Source of the DNA: Nitrosomonas sp.
GTDB lineage: Bacteria; Pseudomonadota; Gammaproteobacteria; Burkholderiales; Nitrosomonadaceae
Assembly (NCBI GenBank): GCA_020852475.1
Contig: JADZAR010000036.1
Span: 1 to 41,950 of the forward strand
DNA length: 41,950 nt
Direction of reading: 5' to 3'
The position numbers were made by a program, and so were the translations under genes. Of the stretch, positions 19,457-28,864 are shown one piece after another. Position 1 is the first letter of the stretch, and each line of letters starts with the position of its first letter. The notes under the pieces were generated by a model. The model saw only the letters and a program-made list of their open reading frames with translations, searched no databases and was not told where the DNA came from.

Positions 19457-20974
19457 TTACGGTATCTTTCGCCGCGCGGAAACGGCAGAGATCCAACCCA
19501 AACATAATAGCAAAACAGCCAGTCCCAATACCAGATAGTTTCCCGTTAGCACATAAAGTGTTGCGCCACTGAAACCCTGTACGATGCCATGCAATCCGGC
19601 GGTAGTGAACACTTCAAGCTGATCAAGAATTTTTCCGCGCTCATCGATAATCGCAGTCACGCCGGTATTCGTCGACCGCAACATGTAGCGTCCGGCTTCC
19701 AGTGCACGCATTTGTGATATCTGCAAATGCTGATGCGGCCCGATTGAACGGCCGAACCAGGCATCGTTGCTGACGTTAACCAACAAAGTCGCCTGCGGCA
19801 GCTGAGTGATGATTTCTTCTCCAAAAACATCCTCATAGCAGATATTCACGGCAACCTGCTGTCCCGCCAGCTGCATCGGCTGCTGATCGCCACCACCACG
19901 CGAAAAATCGGATAACGGAATATGGAGCAGGGTAATAATCCAGCCAAAAACAGGTTTGAGCGGAATGAATTCACCGAATGGCACCAGATGATTCTTGCGG
20001 TACACCTGCTCGGGAGAAACGCCGAAACTGAACATGCTGTTATAGTACGTATCGATGCCATTAGTCGCATGCTCAGCCAGACCAATAAGCACATCGCCAT
20101 TGTTTTCCCGCGCATGCTCGGCCAGATAGCCCAGATAATTCGGCGGAACCGCGTCATTAAAGAGCGGAATGGAAATTTCCGGCGTGACGATCAATCGGCT
20201 TTCGCTCTCCAGAATCAATTCGGCATAAGTCCGCATGGTTTTCTCGACATGATCTTCACGCCATTTCAGATCCTGTTCGATATTGCCCTGCAGGAGACTG
20301 ACGGTTAGCGGCTCGCCAACCGGTTCGACCCAGTTGATCGACTGCAGCCCCCATCCTCCCAGCCAGATGACACCAAGAAGCAGACCCATCCGTCCCGCCG
20401 CAGCAACATTTGCCAACCACAAGCCCAGCAGCGCCGCACTCAGCACCAGAATCAACGAAACGCCATACACACCGAATACCGGCGCATACCCCGCTAATGG
20501 GCTATCAGGCGCCTGGGAATAACCAAGCGCTAGCCATGGAAAGCCGGTAAACAGAGTGCCGCGCAACCATTCGGTGAGCATCCAGGCGGCCGCGAGCGCC
20601 AGTGCCCAGACATAGGGTGAAGCCGCCCGCATGCGGAAAGCCAGCCAGCCACATAATGCCGGATACAACGAAAGATAGGCACAGAGCAGGATCAAAGCAA
20701 AAGCCGCCAGCGCAGGCGGCATAGCGCCGAAATCATGCAGACTCACATACAGCCAGGTCACACCGGCGCCAAACAGGCCCATGCCATACGCGAACCCCAG
20801 CCAGGTAGATTGCGCGGCAGTCGCGCATCGGCGCCAGAATAGAAAAAGCAACGCCAGCGTAAACAGCGGCACCGGAAACCAGTAAAAAGGCGCAAAACCG
20901 GAAACGGTCAGCATGCCCAGAAAAAGGGCCAGCATGTAGCGCATGGGAGTGTCAGGCAGTCGGGCGGCGCGCAT
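19457..20974 (-). CDS. lnt: Apolipoprotein N-acyltransferase
   Basis: A 505-residue inner-membrane enzyme that adds the third acyl chain to the N-terminal Cys of lipoproteins. Six or so N-terminal helices precede a nitrilase domain with the catalytic triad: Glu in VTPEISIPLFND, Lys in YRKNHLVPFGEF and Cys in VNICYEDVFGEE. A last helix lies at the C-terminus. The start could be the ATG at 20974 or one ten codons later; neither has a good ribosome site. It follows the BT1-like transporter gene by 22 bases. The several lipoproteins in this window would be its substrates. Confidence 0.95.
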   Translation of the reverse strand: MRAARLPDTPMRYMLALFLGMLTVSGFAPFYWFPVPLFTLALLFLFWRRCATAAQSTWLGFAYGMGLFGAGVTWLYVSLHDFGAMPPALAAFALILLCAYLSLYPALCGWLAFRMRAASPYVWALALAAAWMLTEWLRGTLFTGFPWLALGYSQAPDSPLAGYAPVFGVYGVSLILVLSAALLGLWLANVAAAGRMGLLLGVIWLGGWGLQSINWVEPVGEPLTVSLLQGNIEQDLKWREDHVEKTMRTYAELILESESRLIVTPEISIPLFNDAVPPNYLGYLAEHARENNGDVLIGLAEHATNGIDTYYNSMFSFGVSPEQVYRKNHLVPFGEFIPLKPVFGWIITLLHIPLSDFSRGGGDQQPMQLAGQQVAVNICYEDVFGEEIITQLPQATLLVNVSNDAWFGRSIGPHQHLQISQMRALEAGRYMLRSTNTGVTAIIDERGKILDQLEVFTTAGLHGIVQGFSGATLYVLTGNYLVLGLAVLLLCLGWISAVSARRKIP

Positions 20975-20996
20975 AATGAAAATCGCTCAAACAGAA

Positions 20997-22646
20997 TCAC
21001 GCATTTCTAAAGCGCGAATGCTTAATCAGAATGATGGATACAATCGGCAACACCAGTCCGATCACTGTGACCGTGACCAGCAGGTGCCCCAATTCGCTGT
21101 AATCAGCCGGTATGCTGATTTCTCCGGTTACGCTATCTTTTACTTCACGTGTAACCACGTAAAACTGATTCAGGTATTTAGTGCCCAGTTGCGAAGCCGA
21201 AAGCGCCAGATTGGTAAACGAAGCCATGACCGCAAAAAATGTCGCCTTGAGTTTGTCCGGCGCGGAATTGGCAATCCATGCCAGCATCGGAATCATCGCA
21301 ATCTGCCCCAGCGGCGATTCCAGCGCGGTATCGATCAAGGCAATAAAATGGGCATCCACCACGCCGCCGGTTATCGAAGCCGTCCACACATGAAAATCAT
21401 AGAACATGCCGATAATCGGCAATGACAAAATAGTGCCGACAATCGTCAGAAAACCAATGATGTACGCAATTGAACGCTCGGCCATGAAACGCCGGAAGAT
21501 AAACATCCCCAGTAACGTAAGACTCGCACCGACCAGCGACAATACCGCAAGGAATTGCTGATCAAAACCCAGCTCATCGATCATCCACCAGGTGGAACCG
21601 GCCCCCGGGCCGGGAATGGCGCGAAAAATAAATACCAGAAATGCGGTACCGACCAGCACATTGCGCGCTTCCGGCTCGAGTTCGCCGACCAATTGCCGCA
21701 TCAGAAACAATACAATCGCCATCGAAATCAGAAAAATTATTTCTTCCCCTCCCGGGATACGGCTCAAGCCCACCGTGAGCGATACAATTGTAAAAACCAG
21801 TCCGCCGCCAAGAATCCACCAGTTGACCGGCGGCGGCTCCGCATGAACGGCAAGCAGACCGATCGCATCGCGTTTACTGTAGCCTTGCCGGACAAACCGG
21901 TTAATTTCTCTGCGATGCAGCCATGAAGCCAGCATCACGCCACATATTGAAACCAGCGGGATAATCAGCGCGAGTTCGTAAACCAGCAAATAAAGTGCTT
22001 CCTTTTCGGCCTCGGGCAGTGCCGCGGCATCGCGCAACAGAAAAACATTGACCACGGATACCAGTATGCCGCCACCGACGATAGCCACGCGCCCCAGCGT
22101 TTGCATGGTGACATGCATGAATTTGCGTTTCCCTGCATCCATTTTCTGCCCGTTCTCGTCAACTTGCGGCACAGCTTCCACAGTCATGGCGTCCGCAACG
22201 ACATCCTGCAAAACATAACCAATCGGTGCCAGCAACGCGGAAGTCACATACCAGAACTCTACCGAAGCGACTTCAGTCATGGTTTCAGTATGTCCCAGCA
22301 AACCGATCATAATCAGCAGACTGAGCATGATGAGACTTGCGCCGAGATAGACCAGCAGTCCTTTCCAGCGCCACATCAAATCGACAAGGTGGCCCAGTGG
22401 CATTTTCAGCGCCCAGGGCAACATCATCCAGAAACCGAGCATAGCCAGGAATTCGGCTGAAAGCCCCAGCTTCTCCTTGACATAGAAAGTTCCAACGATG
22501 CCGGTTAATCCCGAGATACCCGCGGCAACGTAAACCATCAGCGGCGGCATATAGGACAGGCGCATCTCGCGTCCGAGGGAAAGGATATTGGCGCTAAACC
22601 ATTGAATAACGATAGAGACAAAGCCACCGATGACTGAATGTTTCAT
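20997..22646 (-). CDS. Polytopic membrane transporter, BT1/MFS-like
   Basis: A 549-residue protein with about 12 hydrophobic segments. Segments such as WALKMPLGHLVD, VLQDVVADAMTVEAVP and TTSA-like loops resemble the folate-biopterin transporter (BT1) branch of the major facilitator superfamily. The substrate is unknown. I chose the ATG at 22646; a TTG at 22718 would overlap the protease gene. It sits between a DegS/DegQ-like protease and lnt with small gaps (46 and 22 bases) and is probably co-transcribed. Confidence 0.75.
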   Translation of the reverse strand: MKHSVIGGFVSIVIQWFSANILSLGREMRLSYMPPLMVYVAAGISGLTGIVGTFYVKEKLGLSAEFLAMLGFWMMLPWALKMPLGHLVDLMWRWKGLLVYLGASLIMLSLLIMIGLLGHTETMTEVASVEFWYVTSALLAPIGYVLQDVVADAMTVEAVPQVDENGQKMDAGKRKFMHVTMQTLGRVAIVGGGILVSVVNVFLLRDAAALPEAEKEALYLLVYELALIIPLVSICGVMLASWLHRREINRFVRQGYSKRDAIGLLAVHAEPPPVNWWILGGGLVFTIVSLTVGLSRIPGGEEIIFLISMAIVLFLMRQLVGELEPEARNVLVGTAFLVFIFRAIPGPGAGSTWWMIDELGFDQQFLAVLSLVGASLTLLGMFIFRRFMAERSIAYIIGFLTIVGTILSLPIIGMFYDFHVWTASITGGVVDAHFIALIDTALESPLGQIAMIPMLAWIANSAPDKLKATFFAVMASFTNLALSASQLGTKYLNQFYVVTREVKDSVTGEISIPADYSELGHLLVTVTVIGLVLPIVSIILIKHSRFRNA

Positions 22647-22692
22647 AGTATTTTTTATTGTGATTAAATTTCGACGCACATGACCGGATAGA

Positions 22693-23832
22693 TCATACTT
22701 GCTTGGGACGAACGCCAACCTTGATCTGAATTTCCATTTCCTTCTTGTCGCGGATAATGGTCACTGTCGCCGTAGCACCGGGCGCAAGCGCCGCAACTCT
22801 GTTCAACAGCTCGGATGAATTAAGGACCGGCTCCCCTTCAATGGCAATCATGATATCACCCGCCTTGATGCCTGCGCGGTCTGCCGGACCATCCTTGAGC
22901 ACGCCGGCAATCAGCGCGCCAGTTGTGCTGCTCAGCTTGAATGAATCGGCAAGCTCTTCGGTCATATCCTGCATGCTCACACCCAGCCACCCGCGCGTCA
23001 CGCCACCGGCACGAATAATCTGTTCCATGATTTCTTTGGCAATGTGCACCGGAATAGCGAAACCGATGCCCAGAGAACCGCCGGAGCGTGAATAAATTGC
23101 GGTATTGATACCAATCAGATTTCCGGCCGTATCGGTCAAAGCACCGCCCGAATTACCAGGATTGATTGCGGCATCAGTCTGGATAAATTCCTCAAATGTA
23201 TTGATACCCACCTTCGTGCGACCCAGTGCGCCGATAATACCCATCGTGACCGTCTGCCCGACGCCGAAGGGATTGCCGACCGCCAGAACGACATCACCGA
23301 CTTTGGCTTCCTGGGAATGGCCAAACGTAATTGCAGGGAGGTCTGTCAGATCAATTTTCAACACCGCCAGATCCGTTTCCGGATCCGAGCCGGCAACCGC
23401 CGCTTTGATTTTACGTCCATCGCTCAAGGCAACCTCCACTTCATCAGCCGCTTCAATGACGTGATGATTGGTCAATATATAGCCGTTGGAACTGACGATC
23501 ACACCCGAGCCCAGATTTGACCTGCGCCGCAATCTGGGTTCAAACTGATCGCCAAAAAAGCGTTGAAAAACCGAGTCATTCAGTAATGGATGCGATCGTT
23601 CATCGACTGCCTTGGTGGTAAAAATGTTCACCACCGAGGGCATTGCACGGCTGGCCGCCTCAAAATAACTGTCGTGCCGGAGCTCGCTGATATCAGGCAT
23701 GATCTCCTTGATCGGTATCAGTTCCGCGCGGGGTTTCCAGGGCAATAACTCCGGCCTTAGTGTGGAGACCACAAAAAAAATAGCCAACAGGATAGTCGCG
23801 GCTTGTGCAAAAATTAACCAAAGCCTGTACAT
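22693..23832 (-). CDS. Membrane-anchored trypsin-like serine protease with one PDZ domain
   Basis: A 379-residue HtrA-family protease. One N-terminal helix (residues about 5-24) anchors it in the inner membrane. The triad is visible as His in ILTNHHVIEAADE, Asp in SDPETDLAVLKID and Ser in INPGNSGGALTD. A single PDZ domain follows (GWLGVSMQDM to about residue 370). This DegS-like architecture suggests a periplasmic quality-control or stress-signalling role. The alternative name is DegQ/MucD, which usually has two PDZ domains. It diverges from the Nif3-like gene with an 81-base gap and heads a run with the transporter and lnt genes. Confidence 0.92.
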   Translation of the reverse strand: MYRLWLIFAQAATILLAIFFVVSTLRPELLPWKPRAELIPIKEIMPDISELRHDSYFEAASRAMPSVVNIFTTKAVDERSHPLLNDSVFQRFFGDQFEPRLRRRSNLGSGVIVSSNGYILTNHHVIEAADEVEVALSDGRKIKAAVAGSDPETDLAVLKIDLTDLPAITFGHSQEAKVGDVVLAVGNPFGVGQTVTMGIIGALGRTKVGINTFEEFIQTDAAINPGNSGGALTDTAGNLIGINTAIYSRSGGSLGIGFAIPVHIAKEIMEQIIRAGGVTRGWLGVSMQDMTEELADSFKLSSTTGALIAGVLKDGPADRAGIKAGDIMIAIEGEPVLNSSELLNRVAALAPGATATVTIIRDKKEMEIQIKVGVRPKQV

Positions 23833-23913
23833 AAACGCTTATAACTCCAGAAACAAATGTAGTTATTCAGATTAAAACCATATTGTATGTGTAACCCAGC
23901 CGGAAAAGAACCC

Positions 23914-24660
23914 ATGTTACGAAATGAACTTGAAAATTACCTCAATCAATTGCTGGACACAGCCCGCTTTCAGGATTATTGCCCAAACGGACTGCAAGTG
24001 GAAGGACGCGATCGTATTGAAAAAATTATCACTGGCGTCACGGCCTCGCTGGAGCTTCTGAAAGCGGCCATAACACATGAGGCGGATGCGGTCATTGTGC
24101 ACCATGGCTACTTCTGGCGCGGTGAAAATCCCTGCATTACCGGCATGAAACATCGCCGCATCGCATTGCTGATGCAACACAGAATCAATCTGTTCGCCTA
24201 TCATCTGCCACTGGATTTTCATCCGGAACTGGGCAATAACGCACAGTTGGCAAAACGCCTTGATTTCATTGAGAATGAACGGTTTGGCGAGCAGAGTATC
24301 GCTGTCCGCGGTCAATTAAAAGAAGCAATGCCGCTACGCGCACTGGGCAACAAAATCTCACAGGTTCTGGAGCGGGAACCGCAAATCATCGGCAATCCTG
24401 ATCACGCCATCAGGCAACTGGCGTGGTGTACGGGTGCCGCGCAAGGTTATTTTGAAACGGCTATTGCGCAAAATGTTGACGCGTATCTTACGGGAGAAAT
24501 TTCCGAACAGACGGTACATGCCGCGCGCGAATCCGGCGTAGCCTTCATCGCAGCAGGTCATCATGCCACGGAGCGTTACGGCGTGCAGGCACTGGGCGAA
24601 CATCTGGCGGATCGATTCAACATTCAGCATCAGTTCATCGATATCGACAATCCGGTGTAA
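23914..24660 (+). CDS. Nif3-like dinuclear metal-centre protein (YbgI/DUF34 family)
   Basis: A 249-residue protein. Conserved metal ligands are seen in VIVHHGYFWRG, YHLPLDFHPELGNNAQLA and the C-terminal FIAAGHHATERYGVQALGEHL. The family forms hexameric rings with a di-metal site. Its biochemical role is unsettled, with proposals including a metal chaperone or GTP cyclohydrolase-like activity. I chose ATG 23914 (MLRNELENYLNQ) because it matches the family N-terminus; an ATG nine codons upstream is possible. The htrA-nif3 pairing recurs in betaproteobacteria. Confidence 0.9.
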   Translation: MLRNELENYLNQLLDTARFQDYCPNGLQVEGRDRIEKIITGVTASLELLKAAITHEADAVIVHHGYFWRGENPCITGMKHRRIALLMQHRINLFAYHLPLDFHPELGNNAQLAKRLDFIENERFGEQSIAVRGQLKEAMPLRALGNKISQVLEREPQIIGNPDHAIRQLAWCTGAAQGYFETAIAQNVDAYLTGEISEQTVHAARESGVAFIAAGHHATERYGVQALGEHLADRFNIQHQFIDIDNPV

Positions 24661-24740
24661 CGTAACAGCCCGATTACGCGCGCCTAATTCGGGTTTCGCG
24701 TGACGGAAGAAGATCGAATGAAGTGCTTGGAAACGCCGGA

Positions 24741-24755
24741 TTTAACAGACTGTTA
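24741..24755. repeat. TTTAACAG-a-CTGTTA palindrome, copy 1
   Basis: TTTAACAG (24741-24748), one base, then CTGTTA. Nearly the same palindrome occurs at 24957-24973, on the other side of the small membrane-protein gene. Confidence 0.55.
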
Positions 24756-24780
24756 CGCCAGCTTCGTTCTTCATTCTCGC

Positions 24781-24930
24781 TTAGTCTTCAGTTTTGTTCG
24801 TATCTTTGCCCTCAGTCCGGGATGCCGTGTTATCCTTTTTCTTACCGGAAAACATGGTCCACCAGATAATAAACAGAAATAAACCCAGCGCCACGGCCGC
24901 TTCAACTAACAGTATCCACCAATTATCCAT
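24781..24930 (-). CDS. Small single-helix membrane protein (49 residues)
   Basis: Starting at ATG 24930 the frame encodes MDNWWILLVEAAVALGLFLF, then IIWWTMFSGKKKDN, and a charged tail ending KTED before TAA at 24781. This is one transmembrane helix (about residues 4-26) with a short N-terminus and a Lys/Asp/Glu-rich tail. Positive residues right after the helix predict that the tail is cytoplasmic. The hydrophobic-then-basic pattern, with paired Trp at both helix ends, is hard to explain as chance. No function is known to me. It lies alone between the Nif3-like gene and mltA, flanked by two similar palindromes. Confidence 0.72.
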   Translation of the reverse strand: MDNWWILLVEAAVALGLFLFIIWWTMFSGKKKDNTASRTEGKDTNKTED

Positions 24931-24956
24931 ATGAAAAATTCCAGGCTTGTTGTATA

Positions 24957-24973
24957 TTTAACAGGCTGTTAAA
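24957..24973. repeat. TTTAACAG-g-CTGTTAAA palindrome, copy 2
   Basis: A perfect 8-base inverted repeat around one base, 27 bases upstream of the start of the 49-residue protein gene. It could be an operator for that gene or part of a dispersed repeat. Confidence 0.6.
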
Positions 24974-25062
24974 GCTTCAGGATGCGCCCGAAAATCATCG
25001 AACACAAGTGACAGATTCTTCGGAGCGCACTTTAGAAAACAACATACTGTAACGAATATTCA

Positions 25063-26286
25063 ATGAAATTCCAAACTTGTTTTCTCCCGCTTCTGTTATT
25101 GCTCATGCTTGTCGCATGCTCCACCCAGACGACGGTTCCACCCGAGACGGCCGAACAATCCGCAAAACCTGCGCCCCCTCCGTCTCCCTCGCCTTCGTCA
25201 TCCAGGCCGCAGGAGCCCATTACATTATCCAAACATGTGCCGGTTCAGTGGTCCGATCTGACGGGATGGACTGACGACGATTTGCGGCCCGCCTGGCAGG
25301 CTTTTCTGCAAAGCTGCAATGTATTGAGAAAACAATCCTTGTGGCAGGAAAGTTGTGCCGCGGCCACTTTTTTGCAGGCGGACAATAATGCCAGTGTGCG
25401 GCATTTTTTTGAACAGCATTTCGTGCCACACCGGATTATCAGCCACGACGGCAGCAACGAAGGTATGGTAACCGGATATTATGAACCTCTGCTGCACGGC
25501 AGCCGCAAACCGACCGCGCGGTATCGTTACCCGTTGTATACCGCGCCGGAGGAGTTGCTGGTTATCGATCTCGGCGACCTGTATCCTGAACTGAAAGACT
25601 TGCGGTTGCGCGGGCGCCTGGAAGGCCGCCGGGTCGTACCCTATTACAGTCGCGCGGATATCATGAATAATCCGGCCGTACTGAAGGGCAATGAATTACT
25701 CTGGGTGGATGATGAGGTTGAGTTATTCTTTCTGCAGATACAGGGCTCCGGACGCATACAGCTCGATACCGGCGAAATTGTCAAAATCGGTTTTGCCGAA
25801 CAAAATGGCTACCCCTATAACTCGATCGGCCGGATTCTGGTGCAGCAAGGCGAACTGCCGCTGGAGAAAGCTTCCATGCAGGGTATCAAGCAATGGGGGC
25901 AACAAAACCCGGGAAAACTCAAAGCATTGTTGCAACAAAACGCGCGCTTCGTGTTTTTCCGTGAATTACCCAGTGACCTGAGCGGTCCGATCGGCGCACT
26001 GGGCGTGCCACTGACAGCCGGGCGCAGTATTGCCATTGATCCGCGTTCCATTCCACAGGGCGCGCCGGTTTTTCTGGCAACGACCTGGCCCAATTCCAGC
26101 AAGCCGCTGAGTCGTTTGATGGTGGCGCAGGACACCGGCGGCGCGATAAAAGGCGGCATACGCGCCGATTTCTTCTGGGGCTATGGCCCTGAGGCCGCCA
26201 ATCAGGCAGGCAAAATGAAGCAACAGGGAAAAATGTGGGTATTGATGCCCAATGGCTATGCAGCGCCGCGATTGAGTCAGCAGTAA
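25063..26286 (+). CDS. mltA: Membrane-bound lytic murein transglycosylase A
   Basis: A 407-residue outer-membrane lipoprotein that cleaves glycan strands with formation of 1,6-anhydromuramic ends. The signal ends in lipobox LVAC (Cys19). A Pro/Ser-rich linker (about residues 25-50) precedes the MltA double-psi barrel with VTGYYEPLLHGSRK, YYSRADI and FFLQIQGSGRI. The C-terminal 3D domain has VAQDTGGAIKGGIRADFFWG, whose Asp residues include the catalytic one. The long Pro/Ser linker is unusual but harmless. The next gene converges 24 bases past the stop. Confidence 0.95.
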   Translation: MKFQTCFLPLLLLLMLVACSTQTTVPPETAEQSAKPAPPPSPSPSSSRPQEPITLSKHVPVQWSDLTGWTDDDLRPAWQAFLQSCNVLRKQSLWQESCAAATFLQADNNASVRHFFEQHFVPHRIISHDGSNEGMVTGYYEPLLHGSRKPTARYRYPLYTAPEELLVIDLGDLYPELKDLRLRGRLEGRRVVPYYSRADIMNNPAVLKGNELLWVDDEVELFFLQIQGSGRIQLDTGEIVKIGFAEQNGYPYNSIGRILVQQGELPLEKASMQGIKQWGQQNPGKLKALLQQNARFVFFRELPSDLSGPIGALGVPLTAGRSIAIDPRSIPQGAPVFLATTWPNSSKPLSRLMVAQDTGGAIKGGIRADFFWGYGPEAANQAGKMKQQGKMWVLMPNGYAAPRLSQQ

Positions 26287-26310
26287 TTGATGCAGCGATT
26301 ACCGGAATAA

Positions 26311-27654
26311 CTAAGAAGACTCGTCAAACAAAACAGCACGCTGCCGCGCGCCATTCGTCAGCGTAGCGTCCGGTGGTTGCGGTTTCCTCCCTGGTAAATG
26401 GCCAGGCAACCGCAGCTTTGCCAGCTTCAGCAGCGGCCCGCCATGCAGGACAATCGCATCCTGCAGCAAAGAGCCATTAGCCTCCTTGATGCTGAGATAA
26501 AATTGCAGATAATCGTTCATTTCGCTATTGTCATGACCATCGGGCGGCGCGCCGGGATTATACAGTCCGGCTGACAACGACAATTCAGCCGTCAGAAAAA
26601 CCGGATCTCCTCCCAATTGCATTTTAGTGAACTCCAGATACCGCGGTTCGACATAGACAACAACCTGCTGCTCCAGCGTCAGATCAATAACATCCTTGCG
26701 GTGACCGGAAAATGACAATTCAACTTCCATCAACCCATCGTCCCTGATCATTTTGTTATTGGCGGCAGTTTCCCGCTCATTTCGATTACCGGGAATAACC
26801 TGCGCAATCACATTATTGACAAAACCACCTTGTTCCTGCTCCGCCTGGTGCAGGGTTGCGATCTGTTGATCGAGCGTGTTGCCCGAATCATAAATTTCGT
26901 GAATCGCCATAAGCGTTTTCTGTCCGGCACCCGGTATGTCAGTATCGTCATCGAGAAAGCTGAGCGCCGGATCGTAATCCAATTCGACCTCCAGCGGGTA
27001 AGGCACATCCTCGTTGGTATTGACTGTACCGCTCATGAATGATGTCACGACAATTCTGCGATTGGTCTGCGGATCGACCCGCATACCCAGTGGAATCGGG
27101 CTAACCATAATATGCCCGGTGCTTTTGAGGTTGATGTCCAACGTCGCCAGCCAGCGGTCTTCAAACGGCACGACCGATGCATCCAGGTTATCGGCCAGCC
27201 AGTCTGGAATCAAGTCAAAAAATCTCAATACGCCGGTTGCCCGTATTTCCTGGCGATTATCCTCTCCGAATTCATCGCCTTCCAGCATCTCGGCTTGAAA
27301 AAACTCATGCGTGCGATCGATGGGTACATTGATTTGCGGCACAGGCCGCTCGGCCGTACCCAGCGCCATGCCAACCATGCGGGATACCGCGCTGATGTTA
27401 AAAACCTTGTTCAGGATTTCGGGAATGCTGCCATTGTCCGGTATCGGCACGCATAATATGGTGGATTTGCTGCGTCCGTCCGCCCGCACTTCGGCCAGCC
27501 GTTCATGAAAATGCTGGCTCAGATACAGCGACTCCGCCGAGTATCCCCGTATTTCCGGTTTGGAAAAACAATCACCCGCCTCATATTTCCGATGAATTGC
27601 ACGGGTTTCTACACGCTGAAGAAAATACTCATCCAGTGAAACATAATCACTCAT
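26311..27654 (-). CDS. Hypothetical protein, 447 residues, family not recognised
   Basis: The product starts MSDYVSLDEYFLQRVE and has no signal peptide or membrane helix. It is acidic, mixed alpha/beta in feel, with segments such as FEDRWLATLDINLKSTGHIM and VELDYDPALSFLDDDTDIPG. The C-terminal tail is Pro/Arg-rich. No catalytic motif could be identified. The even composition and a normal ATG suggest a genuine cytoplasmic protein. It lies 78 bases downstream of the CsgG-like lipoprotein gene on the same strand, so co-transcription is possible. Confidence 0.7.
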   Translation of the reverse strand: MSDYVSLDEYFLQRVETRAIHRKYEAGDCFSKPEIRGYSAESLYLSQHFHERLAEVRADGRSKSTILCVPIPDNGSIPEILNKVFNISAVSRMVGMALGTAERPVPQINVPIDRTHEFFQAEMLEGDEFGEDNRQEIRATGVLRFFDLIPDWLADNLDASVVPFEDRWLATLDINLKSTGHIMVSPIPLGMRVDPQTNRRIVVTSFMSGTVNTNEDVPYPLEVELDYDPALSFLDDDTDIPGAGQKTLMAIHEIYDSGNTLDQQIATLHQAEQEQGGFVNNVIAQVIPGNRNERETAANNKMIRDDGLMEVELSFSGHRKDVIDLTLEQQVVVYVEPRYLEFTKMQLGGDPVFLTAELSLSAGLYNPGAPPDGHDNSEMNDYLQFYLSIKEANGSLLQDAIVLHGGPLLKLAKLRLPGHLPGRKPQPPDATLTNGARQRAVLFDESS

Positions 27655-27732
27655 ATCGCATTTCAGTTAACCTGCTGGAAACGCGAAGCAAATGAAAATG
27701 ACACGCTCCCAGCCTGCAAACAGAAAAAAGGA

Positions 27733-28578
27733 TTAGTTGACTTGCAAAGTACCGCCAGTACCCAGACCGCCTTCCACATTCTGCGCTTCATAATGCTTCA
27801 GCGCGCGAACCATGCCATTGTATGCGTCGATAAAAGCGGCAACAGTGGCTTTTCCGGATGGCGTCTGTGAAAATCCGCTCAATGCCGCGCCACCTCTGCT
27901 GCCAAATACGCCAAGCGCCGCGCTGAAGTTACTCGCGGTCGCACTGCCTTCGGACGCGGATATCTGAATGGCCGAACGAATGTCAAACAGCGACAGCGTC
28001 ACGACGGAAACCCTGGATTCCATCATGCCACCCATATGACCGATCGACGGATGGACAAAAGCGCCCAGCACGCCCGCCACCGCGCCGCCAAGCTGACCCG
28101 TGGATGCATTATCGATAATGATGCTCGGTTCCATGTAGTAGTCCGCGGCAACGCGCTGACCGGCATGCTGATTTGAACCGGCGCGGTATTCACCGGAATT
28201 GCGCTGAATGTCGGTGATACGTGACAGCCGACTGTCTGTTCTTAAATTGCCGATGGAAGTAATCACAAAACAGTTGGATTGCTGTACAGCCAGACGGATC
28301 AGCGGCTCAATAGTGGTTATATTGGTAGCGCTGCCAAACTGACCATACCAGTCAGCCGCGCGCCCATCGTCCACGGCCAGCGTACCAAGTGTTTTTTCGC
28401 AGCGCTCCAGCGTTGGGTTGGCGCCTACGCTGGCGCCGCCGGCGGCAGCTCCCGTGCTGGCGGTTTGGTAGGTACCCGGCGTGACGTTAGCACAACCGGT
28501 CAGCACCAGAATACATCCTGAAAGAATCAGTCCCGGGCTTGATATGACACCGGCTTTAATCTTGTCTGTCATCGACAT
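27733..28578 (-). CDS. CsgG/HfaB-like lipoprotein
   Basis: A 281-residue lipoprotein. I chose ATG 28578, which has the ribosome site AAAGGGGATA. The signal ends at lipobox LTGC (Cys29). Supporting a CsgG-like fold are LIRLAVQQSNCFVITSIGNL, ADYYMEPSIIIDNA, a Gly/Ala-rich segment (GGAVAGVLGAF), and VSVVTLSLFDIRSAIQISASEGSA. CsgG proteins form outer-membrane secretion channels, while many related lipoproteins have unknown roles. No curli subunit genes are visible nearby, so a secretion role is only a guess. Upstream the same strand carries a 9-base tandem repeat. Confidence 0.7.
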   Translation of the reverse strand: MSMTDKIKAGVISSPGLILSGCILVLTGCANVTPGTYQTASTGAAAGGASVGANPTLERCEKTLGTLAVDDGRAADWYGQFGSATNITTIEPLIRLAVQQSNCFVITSIGNLRTDSRLSRITDIQRNSGEYRAGSNQHAGQRVAADYYMEPSIIIDNASTGQLGGAVAGVLGAFVHPSIGHMGGMMESRVSVVTLSLFDIRSAIQISASEGSATASNFSAALGVFGSRGGAALSGFSQTPSGKATVAAFIDAYNGMVRALKHYEAQNVEGGLGTGGTLQVN

Positions 28579-28670
28579 GTTATCCCCTTTATAAAGTGAG
28601 CAGAAACGCGCTTGCCAGCGCTTAATTTGACGCCTGATTTTGATTGAACGAGACTTTTGCACGGCGTCAT

Positions 28671-28718
28671 GAGCGGTACGAGCGGTACGAGCGGTACGAG
28701 CGGTACGAGCGGTACGAG
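28671..28718. repeat. Tandem repeat, GAGCGGTAC x 5
   Basis: Five perfect copies of the 9-base unit GAGCGGTAC (28671-28715) plus GAG. It lies about 95 bases upstream of the CsgG-like gene start, a place where copy number could affect transcription. The perfect identity suggests recent expansion. Confidence 0.9.
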
Positions 28719-28864
28719 AATAAGGCAAAATTTGCGAAAAAGCGGAGTTTACACGGGGTAAATGAGTATTTTTCGCGAATTTTTAATGCAATTATCGAGC
28801 CGCGTAGTAGTCGTGCAAAGGTCTCAAGCGTAACATTATATATATTCTTATGCCTTGATTATAG

